A DNA stretch of 64,000 nucleotides from Cenococcum geophilum 1.58 (taxonomy: Eukaryota > Ascomycota > Dothideomycetes > Gloniales > Gloniaceae): positions 353,303 through 417,302 of the forward strand of contig KV748269.1 of assembly GCA_001692895.1 (NCBI GenBank), given 5' to 3'. Positions 33,222 through 46,422 of this stretch are shown here, in pieces. A model generated the notes under the pieces. It saw only the letters and a list, made by a program, of their open reading frames with translations, made no database searches and was not told the DNA's origin. The position numbers and the translations under genes are program-made. How positions within the stretch are numbered: position 1 is the first letter of the stretch; each line of letters begins with the position of its first letter.

Positions 33222-34149
33222 CAGAAGCTGCTACAGATATGCTCCAGTCCAATTTAACCTTAAATTTATTGCCAGCACAGTGGCAAAATCCCTGAAGAAA
33301 ATTACCGTCCGACCAAAGTACCCTATCCAAGGTCTCAGAGCCACACATGCGAATAGATCCCAACAAATATTTTGGTCTGGGCTGAATGCACTTTTGTGGA
33401 ACGAAGATACATATTTCACAGTGTCTTCCTCATCGCCCTCATCATCCTCATCGCTCTTATCACCCTCATCGACTTTGTACGGGCCTTCGCCTTCTGTGTA
33501 ACCTCATCGTTAACCCTGTACCACTGGCCATATATTTCAATTCTGGCTTGTGCAGAAGCCTGACCCAGTAGAGGCTCCATTTAAATTAGACTTAATTTCG
33601 CAATACGTGAAAGCCTCTGCCAGAGCTTTATCCGGCATTATTTATTAATTACCAAAGCTTTGACGCGTTTTTAAAGGCAATAGGAGTTATATTTATAAAT
33701 TGATTATTATTAGATTATTAACTAGGTGTGGCGCGGAATATATATAAAAGGCCGTTAAGGAAGAATTTGGAGCTTAATCGCTCAAGAAGATATATACAAT
33801 GTGGTCCGTGTACCGTCACATGTATTATTTACAAAGCTATTTCTTCCTCTATATAACAATTAACTTATTAAAATAAAGGCCTTTATTAAATTGGCGAAGG
33901 TAAAAATAAGGTAATAAGGCAATGCAAGGAGGCAATACATTAACGCATAACATTAAGCTTAACTCCTAAAATAGTATCCGGAAATAAGGTGGTAGATCTT
34001 AACAATTTAGTGGCTTCGGCTTCCCTATGTGGCGTGCACTCTTACCTAAATTATTACCACTAAAGGCCTATCCCTTCGTCTGGCAGCCAAAACCTCACGC
34101 TAGCAAGGGGGGGTTCTAGGGGTCAAGTGGCATCGCTTCAATGCATATT
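33222..34149. other. Island-to-heterochromatin transition, possible LTR debris
   Basis: Composition falls to AT-rich from about 33580. A TATATATAAAAGG motif at about 33740 followed by ATCGCTCAAGAAGA resembles the promoter and R region of an LTR, but no partner copy or ends are found. A short CTCATC-rich microsatellite lies at 33430-33470. Confidence 0.35.
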
Positions 34150-34512
34150 ACATAATATATTACTAGCAATTAGTATTATTAGAATAAAAGCGCTCTTAAT
34201 AATGCCCCTCCTTATAGAGGGACATATTACAGAATATACACCCTCCTCTTAACCGTTTTACCTTACCCTTTACCTCCTTCCCTAGGACCTTTTTACACCT
34301 TAATTCGTATAAACACCACGCGCAATTACCTTGTTTAGGACGGCTTTCCCAATAGTGTAAATGCTATAATTTAGGCGCAAATACTCGTTTTACACTAAGT
34401 CTAATCCGTAAGCCCTGTAGCTTTGCCTTACTAGAATAGTCTAAAAGCTTATAATAAAGCTCTATCCTAAACTATAGGTGCGTAAGGAGCTTTCCTTTTA
34501 TAGTTAATTAAT
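34150..34512 (-). pseudogene. piggyBac-like transposase C-terminal remnant
   Basis: The minus strand reads, with a few RIP stops, as the Cys-rich C-terminal region of fungal DDE_Tnp_1_7 proteins: LHYWESRPKQGNCAWCLYEL, then KKVLGKEVKG, then GGCIFCNMSLYKEGHYW and ERFYSNN. The Cys pairs CAWC and CIFC fit the zinc-binding tail. The upstream part of the gene would lie beyond 34620, where Gypsy copy B begins, so copy B may have split it as copy A did on the other side. Confidence 0.55.
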
Positions 34513-34552
34513 ATAATCTATATACATTTATATAGACTATATTAATTAACTA
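34501..34552. repeat. Near-perfect 22-bp inverted repeat, 8-bp loop
   Basis: Arms 34501-34522 and 34531-34552 (TAGTTAATTAATATA at the outer ends) match with one mismatch. It could be joined ends of a lost element or a foldback. Nothing coding. Confidence 0.5.
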
Positions 34553-34619
34553 GTAAAAGAGGGGCCACTAATTCCTTTATATAATTTAGTAAGTCTTATG
34601 TAACTCCCTAAACTAATTT

Positions 34620-35043
34620 TATAACGGAACCTTATAGTAAGTACTACAATGGGCTCGTTATTAGGCTAGGTATATAGGTGATATAAATTAAAGTTAATAA
34701 CGTAATAATAACTGGTGGAGTAGTTGCCTAATAGATTAACTCTAATTATATTCTAAGAATTACTATAAGGAAGGAACTATCTAGGTAGGGACTAAGGGTC
34801 CTTAAATATACAACCGTACTTCTATAAAATCCTTCTTATATATAATATACGTATACTCTATTTACTCTATTATAGATTCTATAGATTCTATAGATTATAT
34901 AAATTATATTATATAACCTTAGTTACTATTCCTTATTATATAGCTCTATCGGCTCTATTTTAGACTATACCTAAATTAATTAACTAGCTTCTTCTAACCC
35001 CTCTTTAAGTAGTTATAATATTATACGTAAAGCGTCCATAACA
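34620..35043 (-). repeat. Left LTR of Gypsy copy B
   Basis: 424 bp, TATAACGGAACC ... GCGTCCATAACA, followed by the polypurine tract read on the minus strand. Confidence 0.8.
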
Positions 35044-36371
35044 CTATCTCCCTCCTTTTTATCTTTATCCTTAAAGATTCTTATTATCTCTAAGTTATTT
35101 ACTAGAGGTATAATATCCATCTAATTAATTTAGTTAATATTATTACTTATTATACCTAAAGCAATTTTTTCTTCCTTAACTGCTTATTATCTTCGCACTA
35201 TTGCTATAATATTATCTTTTAGTAAAATTATACTCTCTTTATATTCTCGCCATTTAAAAGAGGGGTTAGTTTATATTGCGTTAGTAAACCTATCTTTATA
35301 ATAACCGTCCTTTTATTTAAAGTATACTAAAGCGAATATTTATTTATCCTATAATATTTACTTTATCTTTAATACTAAATATATGCGACTTATTACTCTT
35401 AATAGTTATCTAGTTCCCTAGTTAATTTATTTTAGGGTCTTATATTTAATGTACTGCTATATAGCTAAATAATAAGCTATCTATTGCTTTAGCAGAGTTA
35501 TATTATTTTTATTATACTAAATAGAAGGCCGCTAATACTTAGTAACGGGCCCTTAAGTCTTATCTTATAGCGTCCGCTTAGTTAATCTATCTTAAAAAGG
35601 TTTATAAAAAGGTCTATTTTAAAGAATAGAAACTTATAAAATAGGGTTTATAGGAACTTAGTAATAAAAAAACGGATTCTCTTCTATTTAAGAAGGAAAT
35701 ATATCTAAATAGTTTAGCAACTACTCTTCTTAGGTCCCCCTTAGGTAACTTATTTTTTAGCAATTCTTTTTTATTAATACTACCTAACCTAATCTCTTTT
35801 AATATTCCTATACCTTTTCTATAGCATTTTTTAGACTTTTTAGTAGCTCCTAGGTAGTCTTATTATAGCCTATCTACTTTACCTTATACTATATTTTATT
35901 ATTAATATCCTTATAACTAATAGCCTTTAAAACTTACTATTTATCTTCTTTCTATCCTTTATATATATCTGCTTTATAAACTAGTAGCTTAATATTTTTA
36001 TATACTAGCTTTAGTATCGCGATATATTATATAGGGTAGATCTTTATTTTAGCTAGTAGGTTTAACTTATATATAACTAGTAAAATTCTTTACTTAATTT
36101 TAAAAGGTCCTAGTCTAATATAGTTTAACTTCTTACTTAGTCGTTAACTCTTAAAATTTTTATATAGTAGCTATACTTTATTTTCCTCCTTAAGATCTAG
36201 TCCCTTAGATCTCTTAGTATTATAGTACTTTTTTATTCTTTTTTATACCTTTTTTACTAATTCTATAAGGTCTATATAAAGATTTATTAACGTCTTTATT
36301 CTTTCTTTTATAACGGAACCTTATAGCAAGTACTACGGTAGGCTCGTTAATGGGCTAGGTATATAGGTAAT

Positions 36372-36542
36372 TGTTAGTATAACTCTCTTTATTAACGTGC
36401 ACGAATATCACTTATAGTGGTACGTATGCGGTGTTAAAGTTGGTAGTTAATTGTTGTTTAGAAAAAAGGGGTTGCTCTAAGGTCAGACAGTTAGTCTTGC
36501 TTTATAGTCCCGTGACTACGTCACATAATTAATGTTCCGACA
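36372..36542 (-). repeat. Left LTR of the Copia element
   Basis: 171 bp, TGTTAGTATAAC ... AATGTTCCGACA. Confidence 0.85.
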
Positions 36543-36633
36543 CTAGAGCAACTCTAAAAAGAAGGCTAATCTATACTCTAAAGTTAAGTCTTCTAGACTA
36601 CTCGTAACGTATACGCAATAGCGACTTTCTACT

Positions 36634-36757
36634 AAATTCTGCTATATTACCAAATTCTGCCAAATTCTGCCATATTACCGAATTCTGCCAAATTCTGCCA
36701 TAATACCGAATTCTGCTAAATTCTGCCATGTTACCGAATTCTGCCAAATTCTACCGA
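36634..36757. repeat. 28-bp tandem repeat, four units plus a partial
   Basis: Units start at 36634, 36662, 36690 and 36718, with a partial at 36746. Each has the form AAATTCTGCCATATTACCG followed by AATTCTGCC. It lies just inside the left Copia LTR, beyond the end of pol. Confidence 0.8.
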
Positions 36758-39700
36758 ACCTAACTTTATCCCCGGGATGGAAAATCGCTATTGGCTTACT
36801 TAGTACTAGCGCCGACACTAAACCAAAGTTAAATCCGTTCGCTTAACCCACCCTACGGCCCGTAATTTAACTTGATTCGTGTTAATAAGCTATAATAGTG
36901 CCGTATAGGGCTTACCCTTTATTATAGCGTCCGCAGGGTTAGTATCTCTATTAATCTACTTAACTTTAGTAATCTATTTTTGTTTATAAGCTTGGCGAAG
37001 GCACATTATATTAATTATTAAGCGTTTCTCTTATATAGTTTCTAGTCGGATAAGACAGTTGTATAAGACTTTAAATTAGTATAGAGAACGAGTAGTAAGT
37101 TAACCTATAAGACCTTGTCTAGTATGGATTTAATTATAGCGCCTATATTAAAACCATACGCTATGCCGTATAACTCTAAGGCTAATACACTCCTAGTAAC
37201 TCTTTTGCACTTAATTAAGGACTAATAAACGATATTTGCCTTATTTAAGGCGTCTACTAGTATAAGTATATAGCTAATTTACGAAGATAAGTCCTTATTA
37301 TTGGCGAAGGAAGTGTTTATAAATACTAGGAGTTATAAGGTATTAATATCTAGCTTAATAAACTTTAGGCCTCTATTTACGTTCTTAATCTACCAGCTTA
37401 ATCGCTTATTAAAACTCTTTATATTATCTTTAACTGGGTTAATTACCTAGGTAGTAAAGGATAGGTTAAATAAGGCCTCTAGCTAACAGACTAAGGCAAT
37501 ATAGGCTCCTCTGGCGCGTTAAGCGATATACTAGTCCTTTAGCGTAAGCAGACCACGCGTAATTCCTCTAGAGCTAGTGCTATCTACTAGCGTAGTATTA
37601 ACCACACTAAGGTTCTTATACTAGCGCTTTTACGTCAGCGTAATACTCCTATCTTATATTAATTAAATAAGTCCTCTATTAAACTTAATTAGTATATTAG
37701 TAGTTAATTACTCTTACTCCTTAGCTATAAATTTAGCCTTATATAGTTTACTTTGTTTAGCCTCTATAAAGGTATTATCTGCAAGAAATAGTGTATTATT
37801 AGTCTATAGGCCAATAATTCTAAAAGGCTTATTACTATAGAGCAAGCAAGGGTTATACGTGGACTGGTCCATTCGTAGCTAATTAACGTAGTATAAATAG
37901 TAGGTCTTAAACTAGTAGTTTCTAGCTTTAGATACTTTGTAAAGTAGCTTTATAACCTTTAGAACGGAGTCCGTATTAATTCCCAATTATTTATTTAGCT
38001 TGTGTGGTAGTTATATATAGAACTCGTGGTTTAGGTTTATAGTGGACTAAACGTAGGCTTATAAGATGTCTCGGAGGTAGAGTTATGTCTATAGTAGTAT
38101 AGCAGCAATATAGAGAATCAGCCGCTAGCTAACCCGTTAAATTGTTAATAACTAAGTAAGAACTAGCTCTTTCTCCAAATTATTATAGGCCTATATAATA
38201 AGTCGTAATTTCTTAAAGGCTCTATCGGTTCCCTTATTTTTAATCTTGTTGATAAACCGTAAGTTAAAGAGTCTAACCCCCTTTGGCATATCGTGTAGCT
38301 TAATAATTTTAAAGACGCCTTTCTTAAGTAGGCCTATGACCTCCTTTTGTTATAAAGCACTAAATTAGGTATTATCATCGTTCTATAAGTAGATAGCGAT
38401 ATTAGCAATATCTACAATATCACCCGTAAAAGCACCTATATCTATTATAGCGTCTATAGTAGCCGTGTCTGCGACGGCCGTAAGTAATAGGTATTTATAG
38501 GGGCAACCTCTGCCTCGCTTTGGTAGTAGCTGTAGTTCGGCTTTAGGTAACGATTAAGGTTTAGCTAATAAAGGTACTAGTTTAGCTAATTTAATAGGCT
38601 CTTATAGTTCGACTAGGTCTTATAGGTCCAGTAGGTAAGGTTTTATAACTATAAAGCGGAAGGTCGTAGGCCCATTCGGTAGCTTTACGGTGTAGGTCTT
38701 ACCGTTAATAGTAAGTAGCGTATATAGCCTATCCCAATAACCACTCTGGCTAGTATTACCTTCTCTCTAGACTAAGACAGGCGAACTAGGTGGGAGGCCG
38801 TGAATGGCGTTAGTTCGTAGTCCGTTTTGTATATTAAGAGTATTAGTAATCTATTGTTCAGCTTATAGCTTCTAGATTTCCACTATTACTTTCTTAATAG
38901 CCGCAGCTCGCTATATAACTAAAGGTAATAGCGCATCCGATTTAACTATTTGGGGGTAGGCTCCGAAGACTAGGAGTATAGGGATTAAGCCTTTTAGGTC
39001 AGCCGTGTTATTAATAGCTTTAAAGGCCATTTATAGGGCCATCTCCTTACTAATTTCAGGGATTTTAGTCGTAATAATTTAGTAGGCTCGTTGTAGCGGA
39101 CCGTGGTAGCGCTCTACCATTCTAATGGAATTGTGTAATTTAACTGAAACCGACTTTATAGTTACTCCTATAGTGGCAGCGTAGTGCTTAAACTCCTTAC
39201 TAACAAAGTTCTTCCCGGCGTTTATAGTAATTAGGTTTAATGGTCCTAAATAGCTATTAATTTAGCACATCTGTAGAATATCCTAAGTGTGCTTAGCGCT
39301 GATATCTTATAACTATCTGCCAGCTTAAAATCGAGTTGCTTTATTAACTACGTATAGTAGGGGGGAGCCGCTAATATACATAATGTCGACGATGATATTA
39401 TAATTAAAATTAACGTTGTCTTATAGGGTGAAGCGAAATCTACCTGGAGATCTACTATACTTCTAGTAATAGTGGCAGAGTCTAGTTAGCTCTTTAATAG
39501 CGGATCTAGTAGTGTTATAGCCGTAGCTAGCCTTATTAAGAAGCTTTTATAGTCTATTAACTAACGGGTGACCAAATTAACGGTATAGACGTTGTAGTTC
39601 TACGTTAGTTAAGTAGCAAGGGTTTGTATTAAAAGACTTAACTAAATAGGACTGTAAGGAGAAGCTCTATAAGAGAAATAGGTAACCAAATTGTCTAACT

Positions 39701-41737
39701 ACTGGCACCCTTTTAGTGCGAGTGATAATAACGTCCTTTAGGTTATCGTATTTAATATAAAGTCTATCTATATCTGCTAAGCAAAGTAGGAAAGGGGTAT
39801 CTACTTTAATGATATAGAATTATACCTTGCCTATAGGGCTGTTAACGTCTATAGTTCTAATAGACGTAGATGCTCCGATTCCGAATTAGATAGTTACTTA
39901 ACCCTTAGTTAACGTGTTAAGACTTACGGACTTATCTACGGCCTATAAAGCTTAGAATTGGCTATAGCCAGCCGTAGACTTATGCGAAGCACCCATATTA
40001 ATTATAATTCCCATAAAGACCGTTAAGGTGTATTATAACGCTGTGGTTATAGCCATACTATAGGCAAATAGGTTAGTCTCTATATAAGGTTCTATAGTAG
40101 ACTCTATAGTAAGTTCTAAAGCCATAAGCAAGTGTATATAAGCCTTATTGGCTAGCTCTACGCTTATAGAGGTTACTTCCTCCGTAGTAAGTGTTCCAAA
40201 GGTGGTAATATAGGCAGAACTATTATTAGGTTCTCCGGCATCGTTCCCAAAGTTATTAGCGTCTTTAGCGTCTTATATATAGGCTTTAAAGTCTAAATTA
40301 TTATCTTTATCTTTTTCGCAAGCAGCGACATATTGCTTAAAGTAGTTATTAAAGTTACCCTTATTACGGCCCTTGATATTAGTAAAGCGTTTCTTATAAT
40401 TGTCTCTAGACCAATTACGCTCCTCCTTTATATATTTCTATGAATGGCAGTCCTCCTTCTTACAGATATAGCACTTGGCCTTTAGTCTACCGTTAGTTCT
40501 ATAGGGGCGATTACTACTGTAGCGGTTGGTGTTTCGGTCTTAATTCTAGTTATTTCGGTAGTAGCATCAATCTATAAAAAAAAGCTTAGTAAGACGATCT
40601 TATTAAGGCCTATGGGGGGTATTCTTTTTCCCACGTAATAATAGAGGATTATAGTTTACTAATTAACTAAGAGAGGTCTTTTAAAGGGTTAGAGACAGTA
40701 ATACGGCATACTGGTACTCCCTGGTAAGCAGTAACTAGCTTATTTATAAGAATGCGGTTTATATAGAAGTCTAGGTATAGTCTATAACGTTATTTTAGTA
40801 GCTTGTTTATAAGCAGTTAGAAGTTCTAATAGATTAACTTATTAGGGTTCTCGTCTATAACTCCTTAAAGGGTTATACTATTCCACTCTATAAGGTTCTT
40901 ACAGTAGTATTCTGGCCCTTTAAAGAACTATTATATGTGGTTATAGGCTTCCGTAAAAGGTCTTGACTTAAGGTTACTATTATAGTAGTAGTCCTAAGTA
41001 AGCCCTTTTAGCATACTAGGGAATGCTACTATATAGCCTTCTAGTGGCAAGCTAGATCTCTTATAGATGTTGTAGAAGATGGTTAACTTAAAGTTAAAGC
41101 TGTTACTAACTCTATCGTACTTTTAGTTGTCTATATAGATCTTTATAATTATAGCCACCTTCTTGCTATATCTAGGCCCTTGCCTAGGTCCTTACTCTAC
41201 ACTAGGCACGACTAGTTTAGATAGTGTATATATAGGTAGCTGTTGCGGCTGCTATAGTTACTGCGACTATAGCAATTAGTTAATAAGAGTGTGGATTTAG
41301 TTATAATTGGAGGATTAAGGACTAGGAGGGGTAGTAAGGGTAGTAGGGGTAGCGATTGAAGTAGCTGGCGGTATAGTAATCGGAGTAGCTAGTAGTACAG
41401 CGATTAGAGTAGTTAGCGGTATAGTAGTTAGAATAGCTAGTAAAAGAGCTAGTAATGCTTATATAGCTAGTAAGGGACTATAAAAAGGTGTTAACGCCAG
41501 TAGAGCTATAGTAAGCTTATCTAAGGTTAAATTAAGTCGGTCTTATAAAGCCACAGTAATTATTAGCTTAATATCATTAAGGGCTAAACCAATCTCTTTA
41601 TCCGTCTATTTGTAAAACTCTTCTTCTTAAAAGAGGTTAAATAGTGCTTTTAAGATTAAATATCTGTTATTATACTTTCCGATATACACTCCTCTCTTAA
41701 GTAGATAGATGCGTAACTTTACTCTTATATCGGTTTG

Positions 41738-41870
41738 TATCCCTTAACCCGTTAGGGTCCTTAGAGAATTCGCTACTGGATTTGACTGGGCACCTGCATT
41801 AAACCGGATTCTCCGATTGGCTGGTCCCTTATCGATAACCGTAGGACCCAAATCAACGGGTTAAGGGATA
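41738..41870. mobile_element. 133-bp MITE (TA target), copy 2
   Basis: Perfect 16-bp inverted ends, TATCCCTTAACCCGTT and AACGGGTTAAGGGATA. It shares CTTATCGATAA and CCGTAGGAC with the copy at 24191-24347. It sits in the gag region of the Copia element and is less AT-rich than its host, so it arrived later or was too short for RIP. Confidence 0.7.
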
Positions 41871-42097
41871 CGTTTAAAATCCTCAGTAGTAAAGCCTTTA
41901 AATTCCTCCTTAAATACTATCTATAGTATATAGTCTATAAAGTTCTCCTATATATGTACATAGACCTTTATTACTACGTAGTCTCCTAGCTTATCTTTAG
42001 AAGCTATAGTAGCAGTAATTCTATTACCATGCTTTAATATCTTTTCTTATCACTCTATCGTAGTGTAAAGTAGTATGCGTTTAGGTAGAGGTTATAA

Positions 42098-42185
42098 AGG
42101 TTTAAGGTTTAAGATTTAAGGTTTGAGGTTAAGGTTAAGGTTAAGGGTTAAGGTTAAGGTTAAGATTAAGGTTAAGGTTAAGGGT
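42098..42185. repeat. Telomere-like GGTTAA hexamer tract
   Basis: About 14 imperfect copies of a 6-bp unit (GGTTAA, with GGGTTAA and GGTTTAA variants) near the 5' end of the Copia internal region. It resembles but is not the TTAGGG telomere repeat. Confidence 0.6.
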
Positions 42186-42513
42186 AGTATATATATTCTC
42201 TATAGCCGTTGGGCCTATAAAGTATTCTTAGCAAGATTACTATTCTCTTAGTGATCTGTTATATTAGCTATAAAGCTAGTATAAATTCTCTTAAGCTTAA
42301 GGGAGGTCGTAATCTTCTTTAAATAAAGATATAATTCTTTAGGCGATCTAACGCGTTAGTAGTTAAGTTAATACGTGGTCTTGAGCTTTAAGGGTAATAT
42401 AGCTTTCTCCTTCGATAAAACAGATAAGAACTAGGCGATCGTGAACTATTTTTAGTACTACTTCTTAAGCGCTAGCTATTACATATTTCCTAATCTGTAC
42501 GTCTACTAATCAG

Positions 42514-42684
42514 CATTAGTATAACTCTCTTTATCAACGTGCATAAATATTACTTGTAGTGGTACGTATACGGTATTGAAGTTGGTAGTTAATTGTTGTC
42601 TAGAAGAAAGGGGTTGCTCTAAGGTCAGACAGTTAGTCTCGCTTTGTAGTCCCGTAACTACGTCACGTAATTAATGTTCCAACA
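42514..42684 (-). repeat. Right (5') LTR of the Copia element
   Basis: 171 bp, matching 36372-36542 with mostly transitions; the outer TG reads CA here, while the end AACA is intact. Confidence 0.8.
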
Positions 42685-45600
42685 GTAATGCAAATTAAGT
42701 TAACAACGTAATAATAACTGGTGGAGTGGTTGCCTAATAGATTAACTCTAATTGTATTCTAAGAATTACTATAAGGAAGGAACTATCTAGGTAGGGACTA
42801 AGGGTCCTTAAATATATAACCATACTTCTATAAAATCCTTCTTATATATAATATACGTATGCTCTATCTACTCTATTATAGATCCTATAGATCCTATAGA
42901 TTATATAGATTATATTATATAACCTTAGTTACTATTCTTTATTATATAGTTTTACTAGCTCTATTCTAAACCGTGCCTAAATTAACTAACTAGCTTCTTC
43001 CGACTCTTCCCTAAGTAGTTATAATATTATACTTAAAGCGTCCGTAACATCTTTAGCTATACTACTTACTTTCTTTACTTATTATAGTAATAACGATATT
43101 CTTAGCTTGTATGTATAATTTGCCTTAAATAGTAATATACCTATTCCTTCTTATAGTGTTATATTATATATAAACTATATAATTAGTAATAATAATACCT
43201 AATTATTCTATACGTGATTAATATAGTGCCTTAAATACTACTCTAGTGTCTAATTTAATCTTTTTATTTAACTATCTGTCTACAAATAATATATAGTAGA
43301 AGTTGCTACTCTAACTCCTTATTCTGCTAAAAATACTTCCTAAAATATTACTATAAATCTTAAATCTCTATCTAATATAATCTTACTTAATACTCTATAT
43401 TTTATAAATACTTCTTTAACATAAATTCTAGCGATATCTTCTACTAATATTTCTTCTATATATGTTATAAAGTATCCCTACTTTATAAGCTTATCTACTA
43501 TTACTAAAATTATATTATAATCTTATCCAGTAATAGGGTCTCTTAACTTTAATAACTTAATAATAAAGTCCTATAATATAACCTCCTATAGTCTCTCTAG
43601 TATTTTAATAAGTTATAGCCTTCTATATAGCTTATACCTTATTAGTTTATTCCTTTAGTAATTTAAATATTCTTTAGTAACTTTTCGCGCTAAGCCCTAA
43701 ATTCTATTAATAATATACTCCTCTTAGAGTCTTAACACTAAGCCTATAGCTCTATTATATCCTTAAGTTAATCCCTTATAGAAATCTTCTATAAAGTGTT
43801 CTGCTATACTTCTTAGAATATACTTTACTTTTTAATTTTTATATATATCTATCTATAAATCTTCTAGCTATATTTTTAAAATTCTTTATACCTAAAAGCT
43901 TTTTAGTAACTTATAAACTCTATTTAGTTCCTTTTAAGTTATTATAATTTTTAGATAATTATATCTAATTAGTCTATCTATATCTTTTTATAGTAAAGCC
44001 CCTAATAGCTTTTTATTATTTTATAGTTTAGCCTTCTAACTTAGAGTATCTGCTTATATATTATCTATACCCTTAGTATATTAAATCTTAAAATAGTATT
44101 CTATAAGCATCTCTGCCTATCTAACCTATTTTTAGTTAAGTTCCTTTATTATTAGGAATCCTATTAAGTTTTTATAATTTATTTTAACTATAAATAGTTT
44201 CTCTATACCTTATAAGAATATTCTTTATTTTTTTAATACTATAACTATACCTAATAACTCTTTATTATAGATGTTATAGTTTAACTCTAATAGTATTATC
44301 TTCCAACTATAGTATGCTACTAGGTGCTATCTATTTTAATATTTCTATATAAAGTATACCCCTAGTATAAAGTCTAATATATCTATTTTTATAACCATCT
44401 TTAGTCCTAGTTAATAGATTTTAAGAACTGGCTTCTAGGTAAATAATTCTTTAACTTTTTTAAATAATTTTTACTATTCCTTTCCCTATACCTATAGTTC
44501 TTTTTTTTTATTAATTATATAAATAGTTTAATATCCTTTAACTATTGCGCTATAAACCGTTTATAGTAGTTATAAAATCCTAAGAATAATCTTAACTATA
44601 TAATATTCTTTAATTCCTACTAATTTACTATAGCCTTAATCTTCTTTAAATCTATACTAAATTAGCCTAGTTTAATAATAAATCTAATAAAATTGGTTTT
44701 CCTAGTAAAGAACTTATATTTTTTAATTACTACTAGTATCTATTCTTCTTATAGTTTCTTTAAGACCTATTTAATATATTCTCCATACTCTTTTTTATTT
44801 ATTAAGTAGATAATAATATTATTAAGATATACTATAATAAATTTATCTAAGTGCTCTCCTAATATATTATTAATACGCTTTTAGAATATTGCTAGTGCGT
44901 TTATAAGCCTAAATTATATAACTAATAGTTTATATAGTTCTTCCTTTAACTTAAAGGCTGCTTTTTATTTATTACCTTCCTTAATCCTAATCTAATAGTA
45001 CGCCTATCTTAAATCTATCTTTATAAAGATTTACACATTACCTATTTTATCTTAAATTTTGCTAATTAAGGGTAAAGAATATCTATCCTTTTTAGTAATA
45101 CTATTTAACTATCTATAGTTAATATACAGCCTTAGTTTACTATTTTTTTTTAGTATAAATAGTACTAGATAACCTACTAATAACTACAATAGTCTAATAT
45201 ATCCTTTTTATAAGTTTTCTTAGATAAACTCTTTTAATGCTTTACCTTCTTCTTTAATAAGCTTATAGATTAAAAAGAACCTTAGACTTATTCCTAGTTT
45301 TAATTCTATCTTATAGTCCTATACTATATACTTTAACAGCTTTTTACTTTTTAGTAACTATAGTTTCTTACTATACTTATAGTATCTCTTTAGTATATAA
45401 CTTAATCCTTTCTCTATTTCTTTATAGGTTACTCCTACTTAGTACTATACTAACTTAGCTTATTATTATATTTTACGGCGTTAAGTATCTCTAATATTAA
45501 CTTAACCTATAATTTAATTAATCCTTAGATTGTATTCCTATAATTAAAGCATTCCTAGTACTACCTTATTATTCCCTAATAGTAATATATTAAAAGATAT

Positions 45601-45996
45601 CTTAATTTATCTTCCTTTAATAGTTAGCTAAATAGGTCCTATTTTAAGGTTAATAATGCCTCCTTATAGGCTATTAGATCTCCTAAAATTATTACTAATA
45701 AGTAAGGGTATTCTTTTTTTCTATATAGTAACCCTATTTTTTTTAACTACTGCTAGTAATATATAGTTCCTTATTACTCCACTATCTATTAGTGCTTTAA
45801 ACTATTAATCTTACTACTTAACTTATAGGTCTAGGTATTATCCTTAAATTCCTTTAAGGGTTTAAGGCTTTACTACTAGTTCCCTTTAGTTTTATAGGCC
45901 TTTACTTTTCCTAACTACTAGCTACTTAATCCTATTTATACTTAGTCCACTTTTAGCTAATACTTAGTTTGTTTTTTATCCTTAATATACTATAAA

Positions 45997-46422
45997 TGTA
46001 ACGGAACCTTGTAGTAGGGACTACGATGGGTTCTGTTAATGGGCTAGGTGTATAGAAAATGCAAAGACAGTAGTTAATAACGTAATAACAACTGGTAGAG
46101 TAGTTGCCTAATAGATTAACTCTAATTGTATTCTAAGAATTACTATAAGGAAGGAACTATCTAGGTAGGGACTAAGGGTCCTTAAATACATAACTGTACT
46201 TCTATAAAATCCTTCTTATACGTAATATACGTCTTATACGTAAAGTACGTAAGTTCCCTCTATTTCTCGCGTTCCTTATATAGCACCTTATATGACTTTA
46301 GCTACTATTCCTTATTATATAGTTCTACGGGTTCCATCCTAGACCGTGCTTATATTAACTAACTAGCCTCTTCTAACTCTTCTCTAAGTAGTCGTAATAT
46401 TGTACTTAAAGCGTCCGTAACA
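45997..46422 (-). repeat. Left LTR of Gypsy copy C
   Basis: 426 bp, TGTAACGGAACC ... GCGTCCGTAACA, with intact TG/CA ends. Confidence 0.9.

Larger units (their letters stand above)
36372..42684 (-). mobile_element. Ty1/Copia retrotransposon, 6.3 kb, RIP-degraded
   Basis: Two 171-bp LTRs and a 5-bp duplication GTAAT (36367-36371 and 42685-42689) bound it. Coding sense is minus: a gag zinc knuckle at about 40440-40490 (AKCYICKKEDCHS), integrase core at about 39000-39420 (LITINAGKNFVSKEFKHYAA, then HNSIRMVERYHGPL), RT at about 37400-38300 and RNase H at about 36930-37330 (INTSFANNKDLSS). Integrase before RT is the Copia order. Stops at former Gln/Trp codons show RIP. A MITE (41738-41870), telomere-like repeats (42098-42185) and a 28-bp repeat (36634-36757) lie inside. 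Confidence 0.88.
36309..43049 (-). mobile_element. Solo Gypsy LTR, split by a Copia element
   Basis: LTR sequence at 36309-36371 and 42690-43049 is bounded by the duplication TCTTT (36304-36308 and 43050-43054). It sits in the integrase region of copy B, and no internal Gypsy DNA is attached, so it is a solo LTR left by recombination. The Copia element landed inside it. Confidence 0.8.

Noticed and set aside
36634..36757. CRISPR-like array of 28-bp repeats
   Set aside because: The repeats are directly adjacent without unique spacers, in a fungal retroelement.
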